Assembly (NCBI GenBank): GCA_907163345.1
Contig: CAJQUN010000052.1
Coordinates: 2,852,001 to 2,916,000, forward strand
Length of the DNA stretch: 64,000 nt
Direction: 5' to 3'
From: Haberlea rhodopensis
Taxonomy: Eukaryota; Streptophyta; Magnoliopsida; Lamiales; Gesneriaceae
Shown here: positions 21,660 through 34,778 of the stretch, in pieces
Position numbering within the stretch: position 1 is the stretch's first letter
Layout: every line of letters begins with the position of its first letter
Notes under the pieces: model-generated
What the model was told of the DNA's origin: nothing
Databases searched by the model: none
What the model saw: only the letters and a program-made list of their open reading frames with translations
Made by a program: the position numbers and the translations under genes

Positions 21660-24110
21660 TGTTCGATATGGGGTGGGTATTGTGATCCATGGAATTTAAT
21701 TACCTTAATTAAATCGAGATAATGTGATAATTAAGAGGTGATTATGCTTGAGTGCCATTGTGTATCCGGACTCAGTTTTGGAAGTAAATCGAATGAGACT
21801 AATTATTATGTTTAAATCATAATAGTTGAACTGAAGAATTAATTGTGGTAATGATGATAATTACCGAATTGAGATTTTAGGGGATTATTACCCGCTGTTT
21901 GAATTGTCGGGGTCAATGTGGGAGATTTTATTCTCATTGACATGTTGAACCTTGGATTTGTGTTGGTAGTGTGATTTAGAATTTGGGGAAACTTTGGTTT
22001 GAGGTTTGAGATGTAATTGAGTGAATGAGAATTAATTTATTGAACACTTTTGTTATAATAGAGTTTTGGTACGAGTATTTGAGACTCAGGTTTCTGGAGC
22101 CTTGATACTATATATATACCAAATGGACTCGATGTTCAATTATTGTATCTCTCTCACATTGTCTCTTTCTCTCCCTCTCCTCTCCCATTTCCTCTTTCCC
22201 TTCCCCCTTTTCCTCTTGAAGAAGAATCGAGCAAGGCTCGATTTTGGAGCGTGATATCTCGAAGATAGTTGGGTAATCTTCTTCCCCTCTCTATTGTCTT
22301 GGTTTTGATATGAATTTTGAGAAGTTTGGGTATGTTTTGAGTTGGGTTTGAGTTTTGGGATTTTGGAAAAAAATTGTTAAATTGATGTAATAAGTGTTAT
22401 TGTGTGTTTTAATGAAGCCATTGAAGTATTGTGGGTGTTGGGAGTGTTGATTTTGGGTTTCGGCTCGAAAACACCATGGAAAAAAAATATTTTTCGAAAA
22501 ATCACAGGTCGCTATCGATCGCGGCTATTGCACCGATCGATCGCGGCATATTACTAAAATGGGAAGGAGATGAACACTCTCGGCGATCGATCGCCCGAAA
22601 TGACCGACCGATTGCCAGGGTCTCGACGATCGATCGCCGAAGGGTAATTTTTGGGCAGTAGGTTCTCGCAAATCGCAGGAAACTGACGATCGATCGCGGC
22701 TCCTGTTTTATTATTTTTTTTAAATTTGTTGAAATGTTAAGATTTTGGAATGTAATATTTATAGTAGATTTTCTTGATGATTTCTACTTTCCAATGAAAA
22801 TATTACACATTAACATGATGTGACATGAGTTAAACTTTAGTAAGATATGTACTATTCGATTGATTTAATTGATAATTCAGATGAACATAGAATAAAAATG
22901 GGATGTATTGGTAGTATACAAAGTACAATAATTGTGATTGGTCACGTTATGATGCATGCCGAATTTAGTAAGTAAATGATGATGTTATTGGAATTATTGC
23001 TTGAGTAACATTGAATGAACATTCAATATAGATACTTCATGAACCTCCAGAGATCTAGGATGATTAAATCACGCTGTTGACTTTAAGGTACGTTGTGACG
23101 TACGAGCAGGTATACGTATTACTAATTATGAATTTTGATTCATAAAATCATGGAAATTGGTTATGTGATAAGATTAATGGATTGAGAATTCATGTTAGAA
23201 TTCTAAATATTATTGTACGAAATGATTTGTGATAGAATCCATGAAATGATATTACGGTGCATGATGATGAGCGTGCGTGGTTATGGATTATGATGACGAC
23301 GCTATTGGGCGAGCGATGTGATATGAGGAGAATGTATTATGATGAGAGTGTGATTAATTGATAATTGAAATATAAGTAATTTTAGAAATTATTGTGATGA
23401 TAAATTGCTCATTACAATAGAGCTAATGATTATGAATGCGAGTACCGTAAATCATTGTTGATGATTTAATTGATTTTGGAGTTGATGATTTTAGATATCA
23501 TGAGAACAGGAACATCTTGGGACTTGTTTCATGGTTGTGGAGTACTCATGAAGTATTTGTTTAAATTACAGTATTATGTTCTCTATATTATTAATTGTGT
23601 ATATGATAATATTGAGATTGTGTTGTTGGTATGCTCACCCTGTATGATGACTGTTTCTGTTGAAACAGGTGGACATGTACGGCTTTGATTTTGGGAAAAT
23701 GAGTTCGGACTGGTGCGTGAGGATACTCCTGGGAGCGATGTACCAGTGTTGGTATGGAGCAATGCCTTTCATACAAATAAAGATACAATAATTTGTTCAA
23801 TGCTCGTCTGTGAGCATTTTGGCATGTATAATGGTTTGTATAATAGTGCTTGATAATTCTCTTTTCATTTGAGTGTTGAATGCAATTTAAATGAGAGTAA
23901 ATATTGCACAATGAATTGAGAATGTGTGTAATGCATTATCAATTGTATACATGTGCATGTCGTCGTAATGAGGATGGAGTTATGGGGGATTATGTTAAGA
24001 CAGTATGTTATAATTACAACGCATGCATGAGAATCCCTAGAGAATGTATGCACTAATGAACAATGATAAATGCACTAATGACGCGATTAGGAGTTGGGGT
24101 CCTTACATGT
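21660..24110 (+). repeat. Large LTR-like non-coding repeat with GATCGATCG cluster
   Basis: Promoter-like sequence (CTATATATATACC near 22109) is followed by a long CT-rich leader (22142-22215). Five CGATCGATCG-type words lie within 200 bp (22513-22700). A region of ATGATGA/GTATG repeats follows, and the block ends GGGGTCCTTACA at 24107. ORFs inside are short and not protein-like. The order of parts matches 13065-14770. It is best read as an LTR, or LTR plus leader, of a Ty3-type or LARD element. The left boundary is a guess. Confidence 0.45.
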
Positions 24111-25430
24111 ATTTTAAACAAAGATTTTTGGGCCAATGCCCAAACTCGAGCCATCCCAAATAAGAATATGAGACTTTACCATCAGACTAAGACCATAATT
24201 TCTTATGAATATATATTTTAAGTGTAAAAAAAGTAGTGTTGAAAATGTATGTACCATTTGTTACATGCATGCATGTAATTAAAAACTGTGGAAGAATAAG
24301 AAGACTGAAAAGTAAATTTATCAATATTTAAACCATTTGCAACACATGTTACTCTAATTCTGTTAATGTTTGAAACGTACAATATGGATTAATTTATGGC
24401 AATATCATGAGCAATATCTTGTATATTTATCGTTTTCATAGATGACCAAAAAACACATGAGATAAACACATGAGTATTGCTGTATTGGATAAATATTTTC
24501 TATTGTTTTGAAGCCGAGGTGTTAAAAGTGCAAGAAATTGTGGAGAAAATATATATTGAAACCATCTATATTTTCAGCGCATGGCGTGGTTAGTTTGATG
24601 ATGTGCTTATGGGCACGTCAACTCGAGATTTGGAATATTGAAATCAAGGGTTGATCCATCCGAGATCACTTGGTTCCATAAGAAAATCTGTTAAGTGTTA
24701 CGAACGACTTTGAGAAGGGAGGAAAAGAAAACGAATGCATTGGGTTCTTCATCGGGCTTTAGACTTGGAGCCTTCTTATCTTGAAGCGAGTCCAAGGGTA
24801 GGGCCCAATTCATTTTAGACCCAAAAAGAGATATGTCTAAACTCAAAAGTTAAGTTGACAATCATATCAGATTTACTTTGTTTCAGCTCCCTACTTCCCT
24901 AATCTCATTCAAATACCATAATACCTCTCATTCCCTATTAGAACCGAAGAATACCTATTTTATATTATTTGTTCCTCTATTCTTTCTTGTTGGCAATAGC
25001 AGACATCGGAGAAACACAATATAAAAAATGGAATAAATTTTTTTCTGGCTCCCAATTCATTTTAGGCCCACAAAGAGTTTGGATTAAATTAATTTGATCG
25101 AGGTTGAAATAAGTTCTTCGTTATTAACCTAGTTTATGGTTCTTGTTGCCAATTTACATTTTGATAGTTAATAATACTCCATTTTGAGTTATTCTCGAGT
25201 GTGCGAGAGTGACAATCATTGGGACAAGTCCTTGATGTCACCTATTTGCGTTGGGTTAGAATTATATGTAATAGTTTGTATACTAATTTTATAATTATTC
25301 AATATTTTAAATTATTGGTTGATATTTTTTTAAAACAACTATAAACTACTTAACTCCAAATTTGGGCACATACAGATTATATTTTGTTTTTTTTTTGTTT
25401 TCATTTAAAATTGTGAGTTGAATAATATAT
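24111..25430. other. Intergenic region upstream of UTP12
   Basis: No gene seen. AT-rich, with two GGCCCA words (about 24808 and 25064) that read as TGGGCC site II-type elements on the other strand. It is presumably distal promoter of the WD40 gene. Confidence 0.5.
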
Positions 25431-25438
25431 GACGTATA

Positions 25439-25452
25439 AAACCCTAAACCCT
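25439..25452 (+). promoter_or_regulatory. Telo-box in the UTP12 promoter
   Basis: AAACCCTAAACCCT lies 84 bp before the start codon, directly after TATAAAA (25436-25442). Telo-boxes (AAACCCTAA) are typical of plant ribosomal-protein and ribosome-biogenesis promoters, which fits the gene that follows. Confidence 0.7.
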
Positions 25453-25535
25453 CAACTTTCATCTTCTATAAATTCATTCAAGAAATTAAATTAAATCCCC
25501 CACCGCAACTTCCTGCATACTGAAAATCAACGAAA

Positions 25536-28500
25536 ATGGTGAAGTCGTACCTACGGTACGAGGCGGCGGTTTCTTTTGGGGTTGTAGTCTCGGTGGACTG
25601 CAACATAACGTACGACAGCTCCGGCAAGTACCTATTGGTGGGTGCGCTCGAGAAACTCGGCATGTGGAACGTGCGCCAAGGAATTTGCACCAAATCCCTA
25701 GCCCCCACTCCTTCCTCATCCTCTCGCGGCCGCTCACTAGCCGTCACCTCCATAGCCGCCTCTTCGTCTCCTTCACTTGTAATCATGCTCTTTCTTCATC
25801 GTTTTGTTTAGAATGTGATGCAATTTGGGATGTCACCCGGAACAATTAGAATTGGAGTTTGTTTTTATATTGTGTATGAGGAGAAGAGTTTCTCTTAGCA
25901 ACGTCTTTAGGACTTAAATGTTGGAAATAGCATACTACGAAATGAAAGCAGCATTCCTTTAGTATACTCTTATTTTCTGCATTTTGTTATTTGTTGATGG
26001 ATAATATGATGTATTTTGCAGTTATGATTATTGTTGGTTTTGCTGCAAACTCTAGCTATGAATAATTATTTTTATCTAAAAAATTTAGCTTAAGACAGAT
26101 TAAATGTTTGATTATTATTGAGTTAGATATAAACTGCATTTGGGTTTTATGCAGATAGCAAGTGGCTGTGCTGATGGTAGTATAAGAATGTGGGACAGCG
26201 AGAAAGGAACATGTGAGACCACTTTGAATGGACATAAGAAGGCTGTCACAATCCTTCGCTACAACAAGATTGGATCTTTGCTTGCTTCTGGAAGCAAAGA
26301 CAATGATATTATTTTATGGGATGTGGTTGGGGAGGCAGGACTCTTCCGCCTTTGTGGGCACCGTGACCAGGTTTTTATAGGTTCTTTTCATATGAACTGG
26401 CTCATTTTTTCATGTAGACCTTCAACTTTGATAAGAGACGGATAATAAATGTTTCCTGGTCCTTGTGTAATGTAGGTTACTGACCTTGTTTTCCTTGATG
26501 CTGGTAAGAAACTGGTTAGTTCTTCGAAGGACAAGTTCTTGAGAGTTTGGGATCTTGAAACACAGCATTGTATGCAGATAGTTAGTGGTCATCATAGTGA
26601 AATTTGGTCCATTGACGTTGACCCCAGTGAAAGTTACTTAGTTTCTGGGTCGGCGGACCCGGAGCTCCGATTTTACACTGTAAATAAAGATAATGAAAAA
26701 AAATCTGGACCAGATAGTACGGAACATGGAGTGGATAATGAGATAAATTTAGTTTTGAACAAATGGGAAGTTTTGAAGCCTTTTGGTGAAGTACAGCGTC
26801 AAAACAAGGATAGAGTGGCTACAGTTCGGTTCAACATGTCTGGAAACATGCTAGCTTGTCAGGTTTCTGGCACAATGGTGGAGCTGTTTCGTGTGTTGGG
26901 CGATTCAGAATCTAGACGAAAAGCGAAGAGAAGAATACATAGAAAGGAGAGAAAATCTTCAGAAGGAAAATCAGAGTTTGCAGAAAATGGAAATTTTGTA
27001 GTTGAAGAATCTAGTGAGATTGTTGTCACAGCCCCTGATGTATTTAAGCTTTTCCAGACCGTACGAGCTAGGAAAAAAATAAGCTCCATGTCTTTCTGTC
27101 CTATTACTTCAAAAAGTTCTTTGGCTACATTAGCATTGTCTTTGAACAATAATTTACTGGAAGTTTATTCAATTGACAGCACGTCGACAACTAAAACAAG
27201 TGTCATTGAGCTCCAAGGACATCGATCTGATGTGAGAAGCGTCACACTTAGTTCAGATAATTCTCTACTGATGTCAACAAGCCATAGTGCTGTTAAAATT
27301 TGGAATCCAAGCACAGGATCTTGCCTTCGAACTATTGATTCAGGATATGGAATGTGTGGTCTATTTGTGCCTGGTAATAAATATGCGATTATTGGTACAA
27401 AAAGTGGGATGTTAGAGATCATTGATGTTAGGAGTGGTGCTTGTTTGGAAGTAGTTGAAGCTCATGGAGGTCCGGTCAATTCTATTGTTGCAACTGCAGA
27501 TGGTTTTGTGACAGGTAGTGCAGACCATGATGTCAAGTTTTGGGAGTATCAGACTGCAACAAAGCCTGGCCAAGTATGTCTTGTACATTCTTGTAATTCT
27601 GTTTGTCTGCATGTTTTCTTGATTTAGTTGTGTTTGTTTTTTGTTTTTTTCTTTTGCAAATACTGATTGCTAAAACCTTGTTTTCAGGATTCCAAACAAT
27701 TGGCCTTGTCTCCAGTGAGGAATCTAAATATGGGGGATGATGTTGTGGTTATCGCTGTCAGCCCTGAGGGTAAACATATTGCTGTTGCCCTGTTGAATTT
27801 CAAAGTGAAGGTGGAATGATTTCTTTATATTTGCTAAATGTGTATATTCTATGGGTCTCTGTGTTGACTTGTAATGATACATTTCCTTGATTCTAAAGGA
27901 GAAACAGCATAAATATTCTTTTGGAAATTGAAGTATTCTTCAAAGTATGGAAGACTCACCCTTTGCTTGCATAACAGGTCGATATGACTAATAATTTGGA
28001 TTTCATATTGATAATCTGAGTTCTGCTTACTTTTACATTTCGACATGAGAGATAAATTTATCTGTTGTAGGTAACAATCTGTCATGTTTTATTACTGTAT
28101 AGACCCGAACAAAGTAGAACTATTTCATGCTTAAGTATTGGTGTGGTTTTTATTTGTTTGTTTAGTTTTTACTCCATGCTATAAGAGGGGTTCAATGCTT
28201 GGTACTGTGTTTAATGAACGAAATTTAAGTTTAAGATAAAAGTGTAATGGTGCATTTAGAGTTTTTTACCCTTTGGTTTGAATCATAATGGTGAATTTAG
28301 AGATAAAAGTTAGTATTTCTGAGTAAACCTTAGCCCGGTATATGCTGAGATATTTTGATGTAAATTGAAGTATAAGCTCTCTGTCGAGCTTCCACCCAAT
28401 AATTTTTATCCTTGCTAAAAAGGAATGTGCTTTTGTCCAGTTTTGAAGAAGAAAGTTGCTGATTAATTTATTGACTTTGGGCGTTCGTTGATTACTGCAT

Positions 28501-31500
28501 CTACTGTGGGTAATTCAATTTTGATATTCTAGTTTATAGGTGGATAGGTTTGCTAGTGCGGATGGGGGGATGGTGCATCTTACCGTTTCTCTTTGACATC
28601 CTTTATTCTATCCCCTTCTTGTTTGTGGCATCTAAGGAATAAAATTCATTCTGTTCTGTTGAAAGTTGTTTTGTGAGGCCTTATGAGTTTTCTTTAATTT
28701 TTTTCTAATTGTCGCGTCGCACGCTACCATAAATGATTCAGGTCTTCTTCATGGATTCACTCAGATTGTCTCTCCCCCTGTACGGCCACAATAGCCTTGT
28801 GCTATGTATGGACATATCTTCTGATGGTGATTTGATTGTTACTGGCTCTTCAAACAAAGATTTGAAGGTTTGGGGTCTTGATTTTGGCAACATACGCAGT
28901 TCTACTTATGCCCATGAGGATAGGTATGTCTACACTTTCTAAAAGAAATATGATAATTAAATCCTCCTCATGTTCATCTTCTCCTTTATTTCCTGGCACA
29001 GGCTTTACAAATTAGTATATTATAATATTGTAAATCTGCTAACTCACTGCGATTATTGCAGTGTCATGGCAGTTAAGTTTGTGAGACATACACATTATGT
29101 GTTCAGTGTGGGGAAAGACAGCCTGGTGAAATATTGGGACGCAGACAAGTTAGAATTGCTTTTAACTCTTGAAGGTCATCATTCTGCAATCTGGTGTCTT
29201 GCCATCAGCAATCGTGGGGATTTTCTTGTAACAGGGTCTCATGATAGATCTATTCGCCGTTGGGATCGGACCGAAGAACCTTTCTTTATTGAAGTATTGT
29301 TCTCACCATATCCTATTCCACAAAAGTTTCAGTTATTGGTTTATGCATAAATTGACTTACTTCTAATGCTAACCCACTTTACTTTGATTGATTGTAACAT
29401 AAGCTACTATTTAGGTGTTTGGCCCCAGAGTGGTGATTTATATTTATGGTGCTTTTGCAGGAAGAGACAGAAAAGAGGTTGGAAGAGATGCTTGAATCTG
29501 AGAGGGAGAAGAGCCATGCACCGAATGAGGATCCTCCAGATGAGGGAGCTGTGGCATTAGCGGGGAAGAGAACTGGAGAAACTGTGACAGCAGTTGACTC
29601 TATGCTGGAAGCGCTAGACATAGCAGAGGAAGAACTGAAACGAATTTCTGAGTATGAGGTGCTGTTACATTTTCTTCGGTATTATTTAGATATTTAAATT
29701 ATGGTTGGTGAACAATAAACTCTGGAAAAATCACATGCATTTTCTAGCAATTTCTTGATAATTTGAATGGCATATCGGGCAAGATAGCAACCTACATGAA
29801 ATAAGGTAATGATGGTTATGATCGGTTATCCTGATTTGACCATTTATCTGATTTTCAGGTTGAAAAATCACATACAAAACTTTCTGATTTCAGGCCAAAC
29901 ATTCTTATGCTTGGTCTTTCTCCATCGGAATATGTTTTGCGTGCGGTATCTAGCGTTCACACCAATGACTTGGAGCAGGCATTGCTGGTAAGTGTGGTGA
30001 TGCTGTTCTGTATGCGAAAACTAGGATTTTGGGATGTTAACTTCTCAATTCCCCTCTTTCTTGGGGACTTCGCCCATTAGTTCTGTTCATAAAAAGAACC
30101 ATAAGGTATATAGTAAATGTCATACTAATGAAGTACAATTAAGAATACCACCTGATAAAGCTAAAATACTGCTGTATGACTTAAGGTCCTATGATTTCTG
30201 CTGTAAGTCAAATTCGCTGCATTCTACATTCTGAGAAAGAAGCTTAATTTATTAGAATTTGGTGTCCTTGCAGGCTCTGCCATTCTTCGATTCTTTAAGG
30301 ATATTGTCTTATTTGAAAGACTGGGTCTATATTCCTGATAAGGTTGGTGCTTTTATGATCTTGAGAATACTTACTTTTAACTTCTTGAAGAACATGACAT
30401 TTATTTGGTAATCTATAGAATGGGAAATGGAACACTCCTTTCTTTAATTGTTGGTATCAGAAAATGGTTACTGTGGTTTCTATTAAATAGTACATTTGTC
30501 GAGTGTTCTAATTTCTAAAAACTTGTCTCCCTACTGTTGTTCTGCTTTGTAGATCTCTTATTCTATATTTCCTACTGCCCTCGGTTAGTGAACTACAAGC
30601 AGTGAATATCTCGACTTTGATGGATCAACAAACTGATTTCCATACGTGAACTTCCCCCAGGGTCCTAAATCTTTGCTTCTTGTTCTGTGCATTTACTAGC
30701 TCTCTGTCTTTTGGTTAGTCTTCTCATTCAATGTCTTGTCCTCCACATGATTCAACCTTCTCAGGACGATGTCCTTCAGAAAAGGATAGATTGGATTCCA
30801 AATTTTTTGAAGCACAGTCAAATACTAAACAATAATAGGGAGGAAATTTAGAATTGTTAATTTGTCCTTAAAAATAGTAATGTATACACGCATATTTTTT
30901 TTGTTCTTTGACAACTTGATTTCTGTGTTTTTTACAATTAAATTTTTTGGTGTAGTTGATGGAACCTTGCTTTTTGACTAGGTTGCAGCTTTAGCTTTTA
31001 TGTTCTCTTTTGGTTGTTGGTAACTGTAAGAGTTCTATTTACTCAAGTAATAGTGGTTTGGTTTGGTTTGGGTATAACCTGCAAAGTTTCTTGAGAAATA
31101 CTGTAGTATCTGTTGATAGTAGAGAACAGTCAAGCGACTGACTGCTCTTCCGATATCAGCAACCACATTCATTGCTGGAAACATTTAGTTTTGCTATTCC
31201 TGCAGGTTGAGCTTGTCTCTCGAGTCGCTGCGATGATATTGCAGATCCATCATAACCAGCTAGTGGCTACTGTGACTGCCAGACCCATATTATCCACTCT
31301 GAAAGGCATCTTGCATTCAAGGATCAAGGTGATTTTTGGAATGATATTGAAGTACAAACTTATTGTGGTGCTTGTGCAATAACAGTTGCCCAATTCCATT
31401 ATTTTATTTTGCATGCTGTATGGTAGTAGTAATCAGAGCAAATTTTGTTCGATCGGTAACTAGAGCAATTATTATGTTCGATCGGTACCTATGGTAATTA

Positions 31501-32105
31501 ATCTTTCTTCTTTCGATAGTCTGACAGCTACTTACATCTCCCATTAATATTTTGGCCCGTGCCTGAACCTGAGTTTATTGTTGTAGTGAAGTTATAGCAT
31601 ATGTAAATCTATCCTTTTTTTTTTCCCAATATTCCCTTTTTCCCCTATAATTTCATTGGTTTGTGACCCGCTTACTGTTCTAAAAGTTCATAAAGGGCGT
31701 AGGATGGGGACTTGCCGTTTTGTTTATAAAACCAGCACTGCAACTCTTATGGAAAATTTGGCTGGAAATACGTACATTTCCTGTTTGGCTAAATTCAATT
31801 TATTTGCGACAGGAATGCAAAGATACCTTCGGCATCAATTTAGCAGCAATGGAACATCTCAAGGTAAGCTAATTCTGACACTCAATTTAATAATTTCGTT
31901 CTGCTGCAGCAGCCTTGACGCACTACATTTTTCTCAGCATATGATGGCCACAAAGTCAGACGCACCCTTTCGAGATGCAAAAACTAAATTATTGGAGATA
32001 CGCTCACAGTATCTAAAACGTGCTGAATCGACGACACAAACAAAAGAAGAAAGGAGGAAAAAGAAGAAGAAGAAGAAGATCGACAATGACCATGTTTGGT
32101 CTTGA
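25536..32105 (+). CDS. UTP12: U3 snoRNP-associated WD40 protein UTP12/WDR3
   Basis: Twelve exons: 25536-25778, 26155-26370, 26476-27573, 27688-27810, 28742-28923, 29062-29293, 29461-29658, 29859-29987, 30274-30342, 31206-31328, 31813-31863 and 31938-32105. All are GT-AG, and phases close to 943 residues, the family's usual length. The start MVKSYLRYE is conserved. Many WD40 repeats form two beta-propellers (for example GSKDNDIILWDVVGEAGLF; SGHHSEIWSIDVDP; TGSHDRSIRRWDR). A charged helix follows (EETEKRLEEMLESE), then the Utp12 domain around residues 770-880 (HTNDLEQALL; SYLKDW). A lysine-rich tail (RRKKKKKKK) ends the protein. UTP12 homologues belong to the UTP-B module of the small-subunit processome in the nucleolus and are needed for 18S pre-rRNA processing. 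Introns are modest except intron 4 (931 bp) and intron 9 (863 bp). No break was found. Confidence 0.96.
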
Positions 32106-32517
32106 AGATAGAGATCTTAGAATGTGATCTTTACTTCCCGTTAGTTAACCTTCTACTCAATCGACAAACAGCAGGTATATGCCCATTTTTGCAGCATACT
32201 TCCCGGTCCAGTTCGCATGCAAACATTGAATTTAATTTGTTGAGCTTGCGCCTTCGATGAAGATTACAGATGGTTTTACTTCGTGATGTAGATTGGTGAG
32301 CGAGTAAAATATTAAGTTTCCTTCAAAAGATGAAAATTTGGAATCCTAACAGAGCTGTGTTTTTGTTGTTTTTACATCTAAGGCTGTGTGTTTGATGACA
32401 AATTTATCACGTAAAATATGTAGTATTAGTTAAAATAAGAAGTTGATGAAAATAGAGTTCATGGATCCAATATCTTGTATAAGCTCATACAATCGTGCGC
32501 ACAATACACTTGAAGAT
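32106..32517. other. Convergent 3' flanks of UTP12 and the expansin
   Basis: About 410 bp between two stop codons of convergently read genes. It holds both 3' UTRs and no ORF. No repeat seen. Confidence 0.6.
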
Positions 32518-34778
32518 TCACCTGAAATTCTTGCCTTCAAAAGTCTGACCAAACTGCCAATATTTTGGGACTACTTTTCTTGAAATCAGTGTTCTTCCAT
32601 CGCTTGTGGTGATCCTGAAACTCAGGTTCTGGCCAACGAGTTTTGCGTTGGTCTCCCATTTCTGACCCCAATTGCGCTTCAAGGTAGTCCAGTTAAGGTT
32701 ATCTTCGCCTCTCACTTCCACATTCACTACGTCCCCGGCTCCTCCCACGTTTAAGACCGAGACCAAGTTGAAGTCTGGATTCCCTGTTATCTTGAATCGA
32801 ACGCCTCCTTGTTTCTTGCATGGAACCCTGCAATTGCACGCAAAATTTGTTATGGCCAATCTCTGCCAAGGACGTCAATTTTGTATCATTTTGAAAATAC
32901 AGTTTTTTACAATTTGGGAGATGTCAAATATAATCTTTTTCCCCATTTTCACCGTTGGTCAACTCAAAATCGGAAAGAGTGTCAATCGAGTCTCTGATTT
33001 TTTTTTTAAATGAATCGAGTCTGTGATTCAAGGGGTTTGGATGATAAAATATCGATGCATCTTAATTATTTTTGAAATTAATTATCGAGATAATACATTA
33101 AAACATCCCTACAATTTGAGTCATTTTCGGTTCAATCTCTAAAGTATTCAGGGACCTGATTTTGTTCTTAAAATTTTAAAAAAAATTCAAATTAGCACTG
33201 ACTTAAGTAGGTCGTGACAAACAATTGGAGGGGTTCGAAAATATTTTTAAAACTTTAGGACTAAATCGGGTCTATTTCCAACCGACTTAGCGCCGGGGAT
33301 TAAATTAGAAATTTTTTAAAAATTTAAGGAGTAAATCATGTTACTGAAAATTTTAGGGACTGAACCAGGAATGAACTTAAGCTACATGGATGTTTTAATG
33401 AATTTCCACTTAATTATCAAAACGTGTAGTTTATATTTAAGAAAAAAACTAAAAACAGATGGTAAATGAAAGAATATTAGAAAAATAAATATCAAATTCT
33501 CAAATATTAGTCAAGCTCGACTCAATCCAATATTAAAGCTCAAGTAGAGTTCTAACCAAACCGCTAGTGAGCTAAACTTGCATGCTTCACGAACTCTAGC
33601 TAGCTATACCTGCGATATTGAACAGGAACAATGCCAGCCTCGTACTGAGCAATCTGAAGAAATGCATGCTGAGACAGATCGAAATGCTCGCGAGGCACGT
33701 TGCACCACCCTCCATTGTCACTGGGCTGGCTTGGGTTCGGGGGACAGAAATTGGTGGCGGTGACGAAGAGGGAGGGCTTCCCCGGCGTGCACCATTTGTT
33801 GTCGTTGCGGCATTTGATCTCGTAACAGGCTCCGCAGGCTTGTCCATTGTTGAACAAAACTGTGCTCAATGCTGCCGTCTGTAAGCCATACCCATCTTTG
33901 TACAGGTCTTCATATCCACAAGCTCCTCCTGCATCAATATATAATGTATATCTATGATATCTATATATGCCTCAAAGGAATATCACAGATTATATTTTAT
34001 TAATTTGATGTTTTTGACCTTATATTAATTTAATTATGGCTTTCTCCAATTACTCTCAATTTTTACAAAAAAGATTTTAATTTTGAAACGATAACATGAA
34101 ACCAAAGCTTGTGATATTGAGATGTTATATATATTCAAAAAACATCAATATTTTGAATTTATCATATCAAGAAGCATTTTTACAGGGGCCGAGCCAGCAA
34201 TTAATATTGCTTGGGGCAAACCAGATTAGTTAGTGCTAGAGGGCTTTGACTATTTAGAAGATTGGGTTAAAAAGTAATTTTTTGAAAATTAACACAAAAA
34301 AATTATTCTTTTAAAAAATTGCATGGAACTGGAGCCCACTTATTTGATTCCGCACCGGCATTTTAATATTGTCAAACGAGAAAAGCGATGGACAAATCAG
34401 TGTTAGAGAGAAATTTACACACCAGACCATAGGAATAGCCATATTATATCTAAATATGTAATTCGATAAAGGCTGCATATCATGCATGCCCTGGGAATAG
34501 TCATATTATATATAGATTTATATTTGACTATTTAAGATATCCCATATAATTTGACATAAAATACGAAAACATAGTCTTAACAAACCCATTGTTCCAGAGC
34601 CATCGGCGCCTCCGTAGAACGTGGCATGGGCTTCTTTCCATGGGCCAGGCCTGAACCGCTGCTTCCGGGCCTCGATGGGTCTGTTTCCATTGCCGAAAGC
34701 CAGTGCATTAGGTAGCACAAACAAAAGAATCAAGAAAGACGATGACAACAAAAGGGCTTCGGCCATGATTTTTGGCAT
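32518..34778 (-). CDS. Alpha-expansin
   Basis: Three exons, 34778-34586, 33928-33610 and 32827-32518, GT-AG with phases closing to 273 residues. A secretion signal (LLLSSSFLILLFVLPNALA, about 9-27) is followed by WKEAHATFYGG and GGACGY (65-70). The GH45-like domain carries family cysteines and the HFD motif at 146-148. The CBM63-like C-terminal domain occupies exon 3 and ends with the typical GKNFR. Alpha-expansins act in the cell wall, loosening cellulose-xyloglucan contacts at acid pH without hydrolysis. The N-terminal linker (RPIEARKQRFRPG) is somewhat long. A second ATG four codons in (34766) could also be used. Intron 2 contains a 305-bp MITE-like insert. The gene looks functional; which expansin subgroup it belongs to I cannot decide. 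Confidence 0.94.
33096..33400. mobile_element. MITE-like element in expansin intron 2
   Basis: Thirteen-base perfect inverted termini, CATTAAAACATCC at 33096 and GGATGTTTTAATG ending at 33400, enclose 305 bp. The two halves share phrases such as AATTTTAAAAAAAATTC and TTTTTTAAAAATTTAAGG, so it may fold on itself. No clear target duplication. It does not disturb the exons on either side. Confidence 0.6.

Noticed and set aside
25478..25786. 102-codon minus-strand ORF over UTP12 exon 1
   Set aside because: Antisense shadow; the plus strand has the conserved MVKSYLRYE start and correct splicing.
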